The notes: generated by a model not told the origin, from the letters alone. 26,164 nucleotides of DNA from an uncultured Ruminococcus sp. (GCA_947177375.1 CAMWUF010000002.1:1-26164), one strand, 5' to 3'. Counted from the stretch's first letter, positions 16,003 through 23,307 are shown. Translations and numbers: made by a program.

Positions 16003-18511
16003 GTACCTGATAACCTTTTTCTGAAATTTTTTCTTTCATTTCTGGTAAATGCACCAATTCACTTGTTAAAACTAATTCCACTAAATTATTTTTAAAATCT
16101 GGTTTTGCTTCTGCAACTTCTGGAAATTCTTCCAAGCAATTCTTGACCGTCATTTCACAATGCGGACACATCATGCCCTCTACATAAATAATAGCATGTA
16201 ATTTCTGTTCAGGCTGTAAATTTTCTATTTCTAACTTAACAGAATTTTTTAATTTTCTATCATGTTTACCAGATTTAATATCTGCTAAATTTAATCTTAA
16301 CGCATTTGTCACAACACAAAAACTTGACAAACTCATTGCAAAAGCACCAAACATAGGATTTAATTCCCAACCGAACAATTTAATAAATAAGCCACCAGCT
16401 AACGGAATACCAATAATATTATAAATAAATGCCCAGAATAAATTCTGATAAATATTTCTTAGTGTCACACGACTTAATCGAATAGCAGAAACAGCATCTG
16501 ATAAATTACTTTTCATTAAAACAATATCTGCGGAATCAATTGCAATATCCGTACCAGCTCCAATTGCAATGCCAATATCAGCCCTTGTTAAAGCAGGAGC
16601 GTCATTAATACCATCACCAATCATGATGACTTTTCCTTGTTGCTGTAATTTTTTAATAATTTTCTCTTTTCCGTCAGGCAATACGCCTGCAATGACAGCA
16701 TTCACACCAGCCTGTTTTGCAATTGCATCTGCTGTCTTTTGATTATCACCAGTCAGCATAACAGTTTGTAAGCCTAATTTTTGTAATTCCTGAATTGCTT
16801 TTGCACTGTCTGGCTTTATCACATCAGCAACAGCTATCACACCTAAAAATGCATTATCTTTTGCAAAAAACAAAGGTGTTTTTCCCTCTTGTGCGAAATT
16901 ATCAGCTTTTTGCAAAATAGTTTCTGAAATTTTTGTTTTAGATTTGATAAAATCTAAATTACCGCCATATAGCACATGATTTTCAAATTTTGCTGTTACA
17001 CCGTTTCCGACCAGAGCTTTAAAATCTGTAACTTCTGGAATTTTAATTTTATCATCCTGTGTATATTTTAAAATTGCTTTTGCAAGAGGGTGTTCGCTTT
17101 TTTGTTCCAAAGCACCTGCTAATTTTAATAATTCTTGTTCTTCTAAATTTTCCGTCAAAATATCAGTTACTTCAGGCAAACCCTGTGTAATAGTCCCTGT
17201 TTTGTCCAAAGCAACAATTTGAATTTTACCAGTTTCTTCAAGAGATACCGCAGTCTTGAATAAAATCCCATGTTTTGCACCGACTCCATTGCCAACCATA
17301 ATTGCAACAGGTGTTGCAAGTCCCAATGCACAAGGACAACTAATCACTAATACAGAAATTGCTCTTGCCAAAGCATAACCAACACTCTGCCCGACTAATA
17401 GCCAAATTATAAATACTAAAATTGCAATACTAATCACAACAGGCACAAAAATACCAGATACACGGTCAGCAACTTTAGAAATAGGTGCTTTTGTTGCAGA
17501 AGCATCACTTACCATTTGAATAATTTTTGCAAGTGTGGTATCTTGTCCAACATGAGTTGCTTTGCATTTTAAAAAACCTGATTGATTCATCGTTGCACCA
17601 GAGACATTATCACCAGTTTTTTTATCTACTGGAATACTTTCACCAGTTAAAGCAGATTCATCAACAGCACTGATTCCATCTATTACAATGCCGTCTACTG
17701 GAATTCTTTCCGCAGGACGAACTAAAAAAATATCATCTATTTGCACTTGTTCAACAGGAATTACTAATTCTATGCCATTTCGTTCCACAACGGCAGTTTC
17801 TGGCGATAATTGCATTAAACTTTTAATCGCATTCGTTGTTTTGCCTTTTGAATAAGATTCCAACATTTTTCCAACAGTAATTAGTGTCAAAATCATTGCC
17901 GAAGATTCAAAATAAAATTGCATCATATCCTGCATGACAATTTCTTGCTGATTATCTGTAACAGCTCTTGTCATATGAAATAAAATATACACACTCCAAA
18001 GCCATGACACTCCAGAACCCATTGCAACTAGTGTATCCATATTAGGAGCTTTATGAATAAATCCACGAAAGCCATTGATAAAAAATTTCTGATTAATCAC
18101 TAAAATCATACCAGATAATAGCAATTGCACTAAGCCCATCGCAATATGATTATTTTCAAAAAAAGCTGGTAACTTCCAACCCCACATCATATGCCCCATA
18201 GATACATACATTAAGGGCAATAATAATATAACAGACGCTAGTAATCTTTTCTTTAATTTTGGCGTTTCTGTATCTTTTAAATTATCATTATTACTAGATT
18301 TATTTTGCTGACTATTTTTTAAGCAAGCATCATATCCAGCATTTTGAACTGCTTGAATAATTAACTCTGGTGGAGCTGTTCCCTCTACGCCCATAGAATT
18401 TGTTAATAAATTCACAGAACATGCTGTCACACCTGTAACAGCATTTACAGCTTTTTCTACTCTGGCACTACATGAGGCACAGCTCATGCCCATTACATCA
18501 TATTGTTTCAT
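15992..18511 (-). CDS. copA: Copper-exporting P1B-type ATPase with N- and C-terminal heavy-metal domains
   Basis: 839 residues. The N-terminal metal-binding domain has GMSCASC (8-14). After a Lys/Asn-rich linker and the first membrane helices come the actuator motif TGES, the intramembrane Cys-Pro-Cys (392-394) in SCPCALGLATPVA, phosphorylated Asp436 in DKTGT, SEHPLA (nucleotide-binding HP motif), TGDNQKTA, GDGINDAPALTRADIG and two final helices. CPC with HP and the downstream helix pattern place it in the Cu+/Ag+ exporters. A second heavy-metal domain with MMCPHC sits at the very C-terminus (about 770-839), like a CopZ chaperone fused to the pump. Start follows GAAAGGAT. It has its own promoter just after a strong terminator. 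No CsoR or CopY gene or copper operator is visible nearby. Confidence 0.94.
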   Translation of the reverse strand: MKQYDVMGMSCASCSARVEKAVNAVTGVTACSVNLLTNSMGVEGTAPPELIIQAVQNAGYDACLKNSQQNKSSNNDNLKDTETPKLKKRLLASVILLLPLMYVSMGHMMWGWKLPAFFENNHIAMGLVQLLLSGMILVINQKFFINGFRGFIHKAPNMDTLVAMGSGVSWLWSVYILFHMTRAVTDNQQEIVMQDMMQFYFESSAMILTLITVGKMLESYSKGKTTNAIKSLMQLSPETAVVERNGIELVIPVEQVQIDDIFLVRPAERIPVDGIVIDGISAVDESALTGESIPVDKKTGDNVSGATMNQSGFLKCKATHVGQDTTLAKIIQMVSDASATKAPISKVADRVSGIFVPVVISIAILVFIIWLLVGQSVGYALARAISVLVISCPCALGLATPVAIMVGNGVGAKHGILFKTAVSLEETGKIQIVALDKTGTITQGLPEVTDILTENLEEQELLKLAGALEQKSEHPLAKAILKYTQDDKIKIPEVTDFKALVGNGVTAKFENHVLYGGNLDFIKSKTKISETILQKADNFAQEGKTPLFFAKDNAFLGVIAVADVIKPDSAKAIQELQKLGLQTVMLTGDNQKTADAIAKQAGVNAVIAGVLPDGKEKIIKKLQQQGKVIMIGDGINDAPALTRADIGIAIGAGTDIAIDSADIVLMKSNLSDAVSAIRLSRVTLRNIYQNLFWAFIYNIIGIPLAGGLFIKLFGWELNPMFGAFAMSLSSFCVVTNALRLNLADIKSGKHDRKLKNSVKLEIENLQPEQKLHAIIYVEGMMCPHCEMTVKNCLEEFPEVAEAKPDFKNNLVELVLTSELVHLPEMKEKISEKGYQVLDK

Positions 18512-18551
18512 AAAAATTAATATCCTTTCTGGTAATTTTAATTATAATTAT

Positions 18552-18579
18552 ATTATACTGTTTTTTCACAAAAAAACAA
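18552..18579 (-). promoter_or_regulatory. Putative copA promoter overlapping the upstream terminator tail
   Basis: Minus-strand TTGTTT (18579-18574), 16 bases, perfect TATAAT (18557-18552), leaving a leader of about 35 nt before the copA ATG. The -35 sits at the base of the preceding terminator and shares part of its U-run, so the end of the lysozyme transcript and the start of copA are packed into the same 40 bases. Confidence 0.5.
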
Positions 18580-18613
18580 GTCCCCTCTATGCAATCACGC
18601 AAAGAGGGAACTT
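18570..18613 (-). terminator. Strong intrinsic terminator of the lysozyme gene
   Basis: Minus-strand AAGTTCCCTCT (18613-18603) pairs along 11 positions, with one G-U pair, to AGAGGGGACTT (18588-18578) around a 14-base loop. G then seven T follow (18577-18570). A second small stem, CCTGTT/AACAGG, lies just before it, after the lysozyme stop. Confidence 0.9.
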
Positions 18614-18644
18614 TTTCCTGTTATCCAATGCAACAGGATATTTA

Positions 18645-19694
18645 TTATGATTGATTTAATATTGCATATTTTAACATATTTAAATCAAAAATATTGCAAA
18701 TACCATCCTGATTCATATCAGCTAAATTAAATTGTTCTTCGGTCAGATTTACACGGCATTGCAAATAATCCTGTAATAATTTCAAATCTTCTATATTTAT
18801 TTCACAATCAAAATTAATATCTCCTGTCATAAATTCAGGTTCTTCATAAACATCACTCAAATCAGATTCAAAAATTTCAAAATTTACTTCTTCTCCTTGT
18901 GTCACGCCATACATATTCCCTGCGGAACAAGTCACGCTATATGCACCAGTTTCGTCAAATGCATAGGCATATATTTTACTAGAATCTGTCAATGTTTCTG
19001 TAAATAAAATTTCTCCCTCATATTTAACAGTCAAATAATAAATATCTGCATTATCAGAATTAACAGCAAATAACACATCTTCACCTGTCATAAAAATATT
19101 TCTATTGCCTTGTAAAACAACTTTGGCATAAGCAGGCTTTTGATTGACTTCTTCAAAGAAAAAATTTGCTTCTTTCACACGGCGATTAGACAAACCTTGA
19201 TTAAATTTACCACCTGCTGTCACAAGATAATTTGCATACTGTGTGCGAGCCTGTGATTCTGTCAGTTCTCCTCTTAAATATTTTACCAAAGGCGAATTAT
19301 AAATTCTATTTTGTCCGCCACCGCAATTATAAGCCAGACTGACTAATGCATCAAATTGATTCTGATTTAAATTTACATCAGAAGTCTGACGGATTACTTT
19401 TGGTGCATAATTATTAGCAATTCCTGTCTGCATTGCTATTTTGGCTTCTTCTTCCGTAATGCTATGCAAACCCGTTTTATGAGGCTGTACAGAAGAACTT
19501 TCACATTTTGTACCATAACCAATAGAAGATTGTTGATAATCCCAATAGCATGTTTCATTGTAGCCCTCAGAGCTACAAATAAAATCTATGCCTTTTTGAC
19601 TAATTTCTATTGCATTCGCATGTATTGCCGATGGTGCTAATATCATACCAATCATGATACCAGCTAATAATTTTCTTAATTTCATATCTTTCAA
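18645..19694 (-). CDS. Secreted GH24-type lysozyme with C-terminal type I dockerin
   Basis: 349 residues from a TTG with AGAAAGG five bases upstream; the ATG at 19685 (in-frame residue 4) is the alternative start but lies 13 bases from that site. Signal peptide at about 1-28 (KLRK, hydrophobic core, AIHANA). The catalytic domain (about 29-185) resembles T4/phage-type lysozymes: Glu43 in SSEGY, Asp52 nine residues later, SSIGYGT with Ser57 where T4 has Thr, and a conserved NQFDALVSLAYNCG. A middle beta-rich domain (about 190-280) resembles an Ig-like or carbohydrate-accessory module, unassigned. The last 60 residues are a dockerin: two Ca2+ loops, DINFDCEINIEDL and DMNQDGICNIFDL, each leading into a helix. 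It should cleave peptidoglycan glycan strands outside the cell and may dock to a cohesin. Its own promoter and terminator flank it. Confidence 0.87.
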   Translation of the reverse strand: MKDMKLRKLLAGIMIGMILAPSAIHANAIEISQKGIDFICSSEGYNETCYWDYQQSSIGYGTKCESSSVQPHKTGLHSITEEEAKIAMQTGIANNYAPKVIRQTSDVNLNQNQFDALVSLAYNCGGGQNRIYNSPLVKYLRGELTESQARTQYANYLVTAGGKFNQGLSNRRVKEANFFFEEVNQKPAYAKVVLQGNRNIFMTGEDVLFAVNSDNADIYYLTVKYEGEILFTETLTDSSKIYAYAFDETGAYSVTCSAGNMYGVTQGEEVNFEIFESDLSDVYEEPEFMTGDINFDCEINIEDLKLLQDYLQCRVNLTEEQFNLADMNQDGICNIFDLNMLKYAILNQS

Positions 19695-19731
19695 AAAACC
19701 TTTCTTTTTCTATTTTTTCCCACAGAAAAAT

Positions 19732-19760
19732 ATTATAGCACAAATTTCATAAATAGTCAA
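19732..19760 (-). promoter_or_regulatory. Lysozyme gene promoter
   Basis: Minus-strand TTGACT (19760-19755; five of six matches), 17 bases, perfect TATAAT (19737-19732). It would start transcription about 30 nt before the lysozyme start. It is back-to-back with the plus-strand promoter at 19801, the two -35 boxes being about 40 bases apart. Confidence 0.75.
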
Positions 19761-19800
19761 TCATTTTCCTGAAAAATCTGTATTTTTTTACAAATTCTGG

Positions 19801-19829
19801 TTGCTTTTCAAAAAAATATATGTTATAAT
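19801..19829 (+). promoter_or_regulatory. Promoter of the ribbon-helix-helix gene
   Basis: TTGCTT (19801-19806), 17 bases, perfect TATAAT (19824-19829). Predicted start near 19836, giving about 34 nt of leader before the Shine-Dalgarno at 19870. Confidence 0.65.
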
Positions 19830-19869
19830 AATAAAAGCTTATATCTTATTGCAAAAATAAATAAAAATC

Positions 19870-19879
19870 GGAGGTGATA
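19870..19879 (+). promoter_or_regulatory. Extended Shine-Dalgarno without a well-placed start codon
   Basis: GGAGGTGAT matches the anti-Shine-Dalgarno of 16S rRNA over nine bases. The only usual start within reach is the GTG inside the motif itself (19874), which is too close. The nearest ATG (19890) is out of frame and followed directly by TAA, and the first in-frame ATG is at 19910. Confidence 0.6.
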
Positions 19880-20140
19880 ATCTGTACACATGTAAAAATT
19901 TTTGCAGATATGAGTGACATGTTGTGCATACATAAAACTATGTTCAAAATTGCAAAAGGATATGATTCTGTGACAAAAACAATTCGTATCCCAGAACCGT
20001 TAGCCGAAGAATTAGCAACTTTGGCAACCCAAAACAATATCTCTTTGAATCAATTAATTAATCAATGTGTTGTATTTGCCTTAGAACATCGGGAAAAACC
20101 GGACACAACAGAAAATACTGAAAATTCCAAAGAGAAATAA
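19874..20140 (+). CDS. Small ribbon-helix-helix DNA-binding-like protein
   Basis: The frame is 88 codons from the GTG at 19874; in-frame ATGs at 19910, 19919 and 19940 would give 76, 73 or 66 residues. The conserved part starts near the last ATG (MFKIAKGYDSVTKTIRIP), so the true N-terminus is uncertain. TKTIRIPEPLAEELATLA followed by NNISLNQLINQCVVFAL is the beta-strand, helix, turn, helix of the MetJ/Arc or HicB/antitoxin-like superfamily: an alternating polar strand, then a helix containing the Ser-Leu-Asn-Gln cap. The tail is charged and Glu/Thr-rich. No toxin gene is adjacent, so it is more likely a free-standing regulator, possibly of itself or the divergent lysozyme gene. It is the only plus-strand gene here. 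Confidence 0.7.
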   Translation: MIICTHVKIFADMSDMLCIHKTMFKIAKGYDSVTKTIRIPEPLAEELATLATQNNISLNQLINQCVVFALEHREKPDTTENTENSKEK

Positions 20141-20274
20141 TTCATGCAAGAATACATGAGGACTTGCAAATTTTTAAGACTTTCCTCAAAGTCATAATAG
20201 AAAAGGGGGGTAGCATTTGACTAGAAACTAATATTAAAAAAATTTGAACATAGTTTATTATTTATCACCAATGG
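20141..20274 (+). other. 3' region of the RHH gene with alternative hairpins and a G6 run
   Basis: Between the RHH stop and its terminator lie two small stems that share sequence and so cannot form together: TGAGGA/TCCTCA (about 20157-20189) and GACTTT/AAAGTC with a four-base loop (20178-20193). A run of six G after AAAA (about 20201-20210) resembles a ribosome binding site, but the nearest start (TTG at about 20217) opens only four codons. No gene is supported. Confidence 0.3.
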
Positions 20275-20314
20275 AAAATATTGCACTGGATACTATCTGG
20301 TGCAATATTTTTTT
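20275..20314 (+). terminator. Intrinsic terminator of the RHH transcript
   Basis: AAAATATTGCAC (20275-20286) and its exact reverse complement (20300-20311) flank a 13-base loop; the right arm merges into a run of seven T ending at 20314. It closes the plus-strand unit and faces the ctpA terminator. Confidence 0.85.
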
Positions 20315-20327
20315 CTTGCAAAAAATA

Positions 20328-20361
20328 GGCAAAAATAAAATGCCCCAGAATTATCTGGAGC
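20328..20361 (-). terminator. Intrinsic terminator of ctpA
   Basis: On the minus strand GCTCCAG (20361-20355) pairs with CTGGGGC (20348-20342), with one G-U pair, around a six-base loop, followed by ATTTTATTTTT. It lies 18 bases after the ctpA stop and ends the ftsEX-envC-ctpA cluster. Confidence 0.8.
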
Positions 20362-20379
20362 TTTTATTGATTCATTTTA

Positions 20380-21543
20380 TTAATTTTCAAATAAAGCCAT
20401 TGCTTCGGCAAGCTGTAAATCTGTTGCAGGGTCTGGATTACTAGTAAGTGTGAAATTTTCTGCTGGTTCTATGATAATATCTGGCTCTAAGCCTATGCCT
20501 TGATAGCATTCAGAAACAGAAGTCTGATAAGTTGCTACTGTAAGAGATAACCCTGCACCATCTTGCATACGAGTTGTGACCTGCATAATGCCTTTTCCAA
20601 ATGTCTGTGTGCCAACAAGTTCAGCCTGTTTAAAATCTCTTAAAGAAGCGGAAAACAATTCAGCGGCACTTGCGGAATTTCCGTTTACAAGTACAACCAT
20701 AGGCAAGTTAATTTCATTTGCATCAGATACAACAACATTTTCTGTCACGCCTCCATGATAAGTTGCTGTTGCAATCACACCTTCTGGGAGTAATGGGTCT
20801 AACATTTTTTCAAGCGAATCTAATAAACCGCCTCCATTGTCACGCACATCAAAAATCAAACCTTTTGCATCGTTTTCCTGTAAATTTTCCAGAATATTTA
20901 AAAACTGTTCTACTGTATTTTCACGAAAACTGTCTATTTTAATATAGCCGATTTGATTTTCTAACATTTGTCCTTTTACAGTCACGACATCAAACGTTTT
21001 TCTCATAATTTCATAATCCAGTTTTTTATTATCACGCTGAATTGTAATAGTAATACTAGTATTTTCTTCACCTTTGATATTTGCAATAGATTCTAAATAG
21101 CCATATTCCAGAATATCTTCACCTGCAACGGCAATTACGATATCATTTACTTGCAAACCTGCTTGTTCAGCAGGGGAATTTTCCTGTACTTCAACAATTT
21201 TCGGATAGCCATCTTCGTTTTGTATCACAGTCACACCAATGCCAACTGTTTTACCAGATTCTTTTGTCATAAAATTCTGATATTCTTCTGCTGTTAAATA
21301 CTGGGAGTATTTATCACCTAAGCCTGCAACATAGCCTTTCAGCATCGTATCCATTAAAGCCTGTTCTGTTTCTTGGTCTAAATCCAGATAATAATTATTT
21401 TTTATATAATTATCTACTTCACGCAATCTGGTATATTTATTTAATTTCTGATTCATAATCCATAGTGTTAAAAAACAAGTTAACAAAGCCGTAAATATAC
21501 ATGCTATCATTGTAAAACTAAGATTTATTTTTTTAGATTTCAT
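20380..21543 (-). CDS. ctpA: C-terminal processing protease, PDZ and S41 peptidase (CtpA/CtpB type)
   Basis: 387 residues. An N-terminal membrane anchor (about 10-30) places the rest outside the membrane. A short helical region is followed by a PDZ domain (about 94-180: GIGVTVIQNEDGYPKI, SPAEQAGLQVNDIVIAVAGEDI) and the S41 protease core (about 185-365). The catalytic dyad is recognisable: Ser292 in NGNSASAAE and Lys317 in TFGKG, with Gln321 after it, the same 25-residue Ser-Lys spacing as Bacillus CtpB. Such enzymes trim or degrade exported proteins from their C-termini after PDZ recognition. It follows the EnvC-like gene, and Ctp proteases elsewhere control peptidoglycan hydrolases, so a role in adjusting the hydrolase or its activator is a fair inference. 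GAGGAG is 14 bases upstream of the ATG, longer than usual. Confidence 0.92.
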   Translation of the reverse strand: MKSKKINLSFTMIACIFTALLTCFLTLWIMNQKLNKYTRLREVDNYIKNNYYLDLDQETEQALMDTMLKGYVAGLGDKYSQYLTAEEYQNFMTKESGKTVGIGVTVIQNEDGYPKIVEVQENSPAEQAGLQVNDIVIAVAGEDILEYGYLESIANIKGEENTSITITIQRDNKKLDYEIMRKTFDVVTVKGQMLENQIGYIKIDSFRENTVEQFLNILENLQENDAKGLIFDVRDNGGGLLDSLEKMLDPLLPEGVIATATYHGGVTENVVVSDANEINLPMVVLVNGNSASAAELFSASLRDFKQAELVGTQTFGKGIMQVTTRMQDGAGLSLTVATYQTSVSECYQGIGLEPDIIIEPAENFTLTSNPDPATDLQLAEAMALFEN

Positions 21544-21566
21544 AGTAAAAAATTCAGCTCCTCTCT

Positions 21567-21604
21567 AAAATGAAAACAGGGACAGGAAAAATGCCCGTCC
21601 CTGT
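21567..21604 (-). terminator. Hairpin between the EnvC-like gene and ctpA
   Basis: Minus-strand ACAGGGAC (21604-21597) pairs with GTCCCTGT (21583-21576), then TTTTCATTTT. It starts six bases after the hydrolase stop and ends before the ctpA ribosome binding site, so it probably acts as a partial terminator that reduces ctpA expression relative to the genes upstream. Confidence 0.65.
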
Positions 21605-21609
21605 GCATG

Positions 21610-23232
21610 TTAATAATTCAGATAATTGCTTGGGTTAACAGCAGTTCCATCTTTACGGACTTCAAAATGCAAATGATAGCCTGTAGAGTAGCCAGTTGTT
21701 CCGACATAGCCAATTGTCTGCCCTTTTTCTACAGTATCGCCAACAGAAACAAGTACCGTCTGCAAATGTGCGTACATAGTAGAATATGTACCGTCTTCAT
21801 GGTCGATTAATACATAATTGCCATAACCGTTCCCACAGCAGTTACTACTTTTGCCATAATTATGTGTACAGCTTGTATTAACTTGAATGACTTTTCCAGA
21901 ACGAGAGGCAACGGCATCTGCACCTGCATTTTGTGCAATATCAATGCCTTTATGATTTGTTCCCCAACGGGTTCCGAATGTACTGGAAATATAATAATAA
22001 TTTGGACAAGGCCAACCAAATGCTGTATCGTCATAATCTTGTTTTGTTTCAGTAACTGTTTGCTGTATAGGCGGTTCTGTTGGTGGCAAAGTTTCAGGAA
22101 CAACAGGAGCTGATTCTGGTGCAACTGGTTCTGTTGTCGTTGTAGTGGTTGTAGTAGTTGTAGTAGTTGTTGTAGTAGTTGTTGTTGTCGTAGTTGTTGT
22201 ACTGGTAGTTGTTATGCTTGTTGTAGCAGGCTGTTTATTTGTACTTACAGTGGCAGTTGTTAATTCTGCATTTGTAGCATTCATTGTTGATTTATTAGAA
22301 TTTGCAGTTGTATTTGTAGTAGTAACTGTTTTTTTCTTAGCAATTGTTACACTAGTGCTTATACTTGTAGTTGTTGCTTTTTTCAAAGCTTCCTCTGCTT
22401 CTTTGCGTTTTTTTTCTTCTGTTGCACGGCGGATTTGTTCTTGAATTTCAGCTTCTGCCTGTTCAGCACGTTTATTATCTTCTTCCAACTGTGCAATTGT
22501 TTTATTTGCAGATTCTTTTTCAAGGGCAAGCCGTTCCTGTTCTACTTCTGAATCTGCATAAGCATTTTGCAATTCCTGCATAGAAAGTTTCATTTCTTCT
22601 TGTTTTTCTTTTTTATCTGCCTGTGCTTTTTCCTGTTCTGCTTTCTGAGATTCTAAAACAGCAAGATTTTCATGATAATCTTCTAATTCTTGTTTTAAAT
22701 TACTTACAAGTTCATCATCATGTTTTGCAACACAAGAAATTAATTCATATTTGGATAATAAATCGTAAAAATCAGTTGAGCCAACTAATGCAGACGCAAG
22801 ACTATCATTTCCATTAATATACATTGCTCTTAAACGCAATTTAAATTCTTCTAAGCCTGTATTAATGCTTTCTTCTTGTTCTGCAATTAAATGTTCCATA
22901 TCTGCAATATCCTGTTGCAGATAAAAAATATTTTCTTTAATAGATTCAAGCTCTGTATCTAAAATCAGCATATTACTTTGCAGGACATCTATTTTATCTT
23001 GTAATGCCATTTGATAAGCCTGTTCCTGTTTCTGATTTTCAGAAAATTTTGCAAGCTGACTCTCATATTCTTGAATTTTTTTATTATTTTCCTGTTTTCT
23101 GGCTTCTAGCTCTGCAATTGTTGTTGCAGCATGAGATGTCTCTATCGGTCTGGTGATTTTCTTAGCTGAAAATCCAGCACAAGTAATTATCGCCAGACAT
23201 ACTGCAAGTGCTTTTTTCCATTTATTACTCAT
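21610..23232 (-). CDS. EnvC/PcsB-like coiled-coil protein with M23 peptidase domain
   Basis: 540 residues. Signal peptide at about 1-35. Long coiled coil at about 40-290, rich in Glu, Lys and Gln heptads (ELEARKQENNKKIQEYESQL, KEKQEEMKLSMQELQNAY, RRATEEKKRKEAEEAL). Next comes a low-complexity Thr/Ser/Asn/Pro linker at about 290-400, including 23 consecutive Thr. The C-terminal LytM/M23 domain covers about 405-540, with metal motifs HKGID and HLHFEV and the conserved YAHL. All four typical metal/catalytic motifs (HxxxD, HxH, YAHL) are present, so it may be an active endopeptidase rather than only an activator. FtsEX recruits and switches coiled-coil partners of this kind at division sites. No consensus ribosome binding site lies at normal distance: AAAGGAGA is about 31 bases upstream, before a short mini-ORF. 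Confidence 0.9.
   Translation of the reverse strand: MSNKWKKALAVCLAIITCAGFSAKKITRPIETSHAATTIAELEARKQENNKKIQEYESQLAKFSENQKQEQAYQMALQDKIDVLQSNMLILDTELESIKENIFYLQQDIADMEHLIAEQEESINTGLEEFKLRLRAMYINGNDSLASALVGSTDFYDLLSKYELISCVAKHDDELVSNLKQELEDYHENLAVLESQKAEQEKAQADKKEKQEEMKLSMQELQNAYADSEVEQERLALEKESANKTIAQLEEDNKRAEQAEAEIQEQIRRATEEKKRKEAEEALKKATTTSISTSVTIAKKKTVTTTNTTANSNKSTMNATNAELTTATVSTNKQPATTSITTTSTTTTTTTTTTTTTTTTTTTTTTTEPVAPESAPVVPETLPPTEPPIQQTVTETKQDYDDTAFGWPCPNYYYISSTFGTRWGTNHKGIDIAQNAGADAVASRSGKVIQVNTSCTHNYGKSSNCCGNGYGNYVLIDHEDGTYSTMYAHLQTVLVSVGDTVEKGQTIGYVGTTGYSTGYHLHFEVRKDGTAVNPSNYLNY
22132..22200 (-). repeat. Trinucleotide (ACN) tract encoding 23 threonines
   Basis: Twenty-three consecutive Thr codons, a mixture of ACA, ACT, ACG and ACC, in the linker of the M23 protein, with more Thr/Ser on both sides. 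Codon mixture argues for selection on the amino acid rather than recent slippage alone. Being a multiple of three, length changes would stay in frame. Confidence 0.95.
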
Positions 23233-23242
23233 AAAAACTTAT

Positions 23243-23270
23243 CTGCAAAAAGCAGAATTCACTCTCCTTT
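23243..23270 (-). promoter_or_regulatory. Unusual leader of the M23 gene: distant Shine-Dalgarno, mini-ORF, small stem
   Basis: AAAGGAGA (23270-23263) touches a GTG (23262) opening seven codons to a TAA (23239-23241), seven bases before the main ATG. CTGC/GCAG (23243-23255) can pair between the Shine-Dalgarno and the ATG. Either the stem brings the site nearer, or the site does not serve the main start. Confidence 0.35.
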
Positions 23271-23276
23271 AATCTT

Positions 23277-23307
23277 GTTTAAATTATAATTAAATTATAA
23301 TTTAAAC
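23277..23307. repeat. 31-bp AT-only-core palindrome over the ftsX stop
   Basis: GTTTAAATTATAATT (23277-23291), one central base, and its exact reverse complement (23293-23307). It covers the ftsX stop (23302-23304). Each arm contains TATAAT or its complement. No T-run follows on the minus strand, so it is not a plain terminator; no -35 of good match lies upstream. Confidence 0.8.

Noticed and set aside
18645..19694. Prophage endolysin, since GH24 lysozymes are common in phages.
   Set aside because: It has a signal peptide and a dockerin, its own promoter and terminator, and no holin, structural or integrase genes nearby.
19885..19894. TACACATGTA, a perfect match to the TACANNTGTA copper-repressor (CopY) box.
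   Set aside because: It lies within the translated leader of the RHH gene, 1.4 kb from copA and not in any copper promoter. With eight fixed bases, about one match is expected by chance in an AT-rich window of this size.
19874..20140. RHH protein as the antitoxin of a toxin-antitoxin pair.
   Set aside because: No small partner gene with its own start follows or precedes it; the next 134 bases hold no supported frame and end in a terminator.
22145..22444. Plus-strand open frame made almost wholly of valine.
   Set aside because: It is the antisense of the Thr-rich linker of the M23 protein; no ribosome binding site or promoter and no sensible protein composition.
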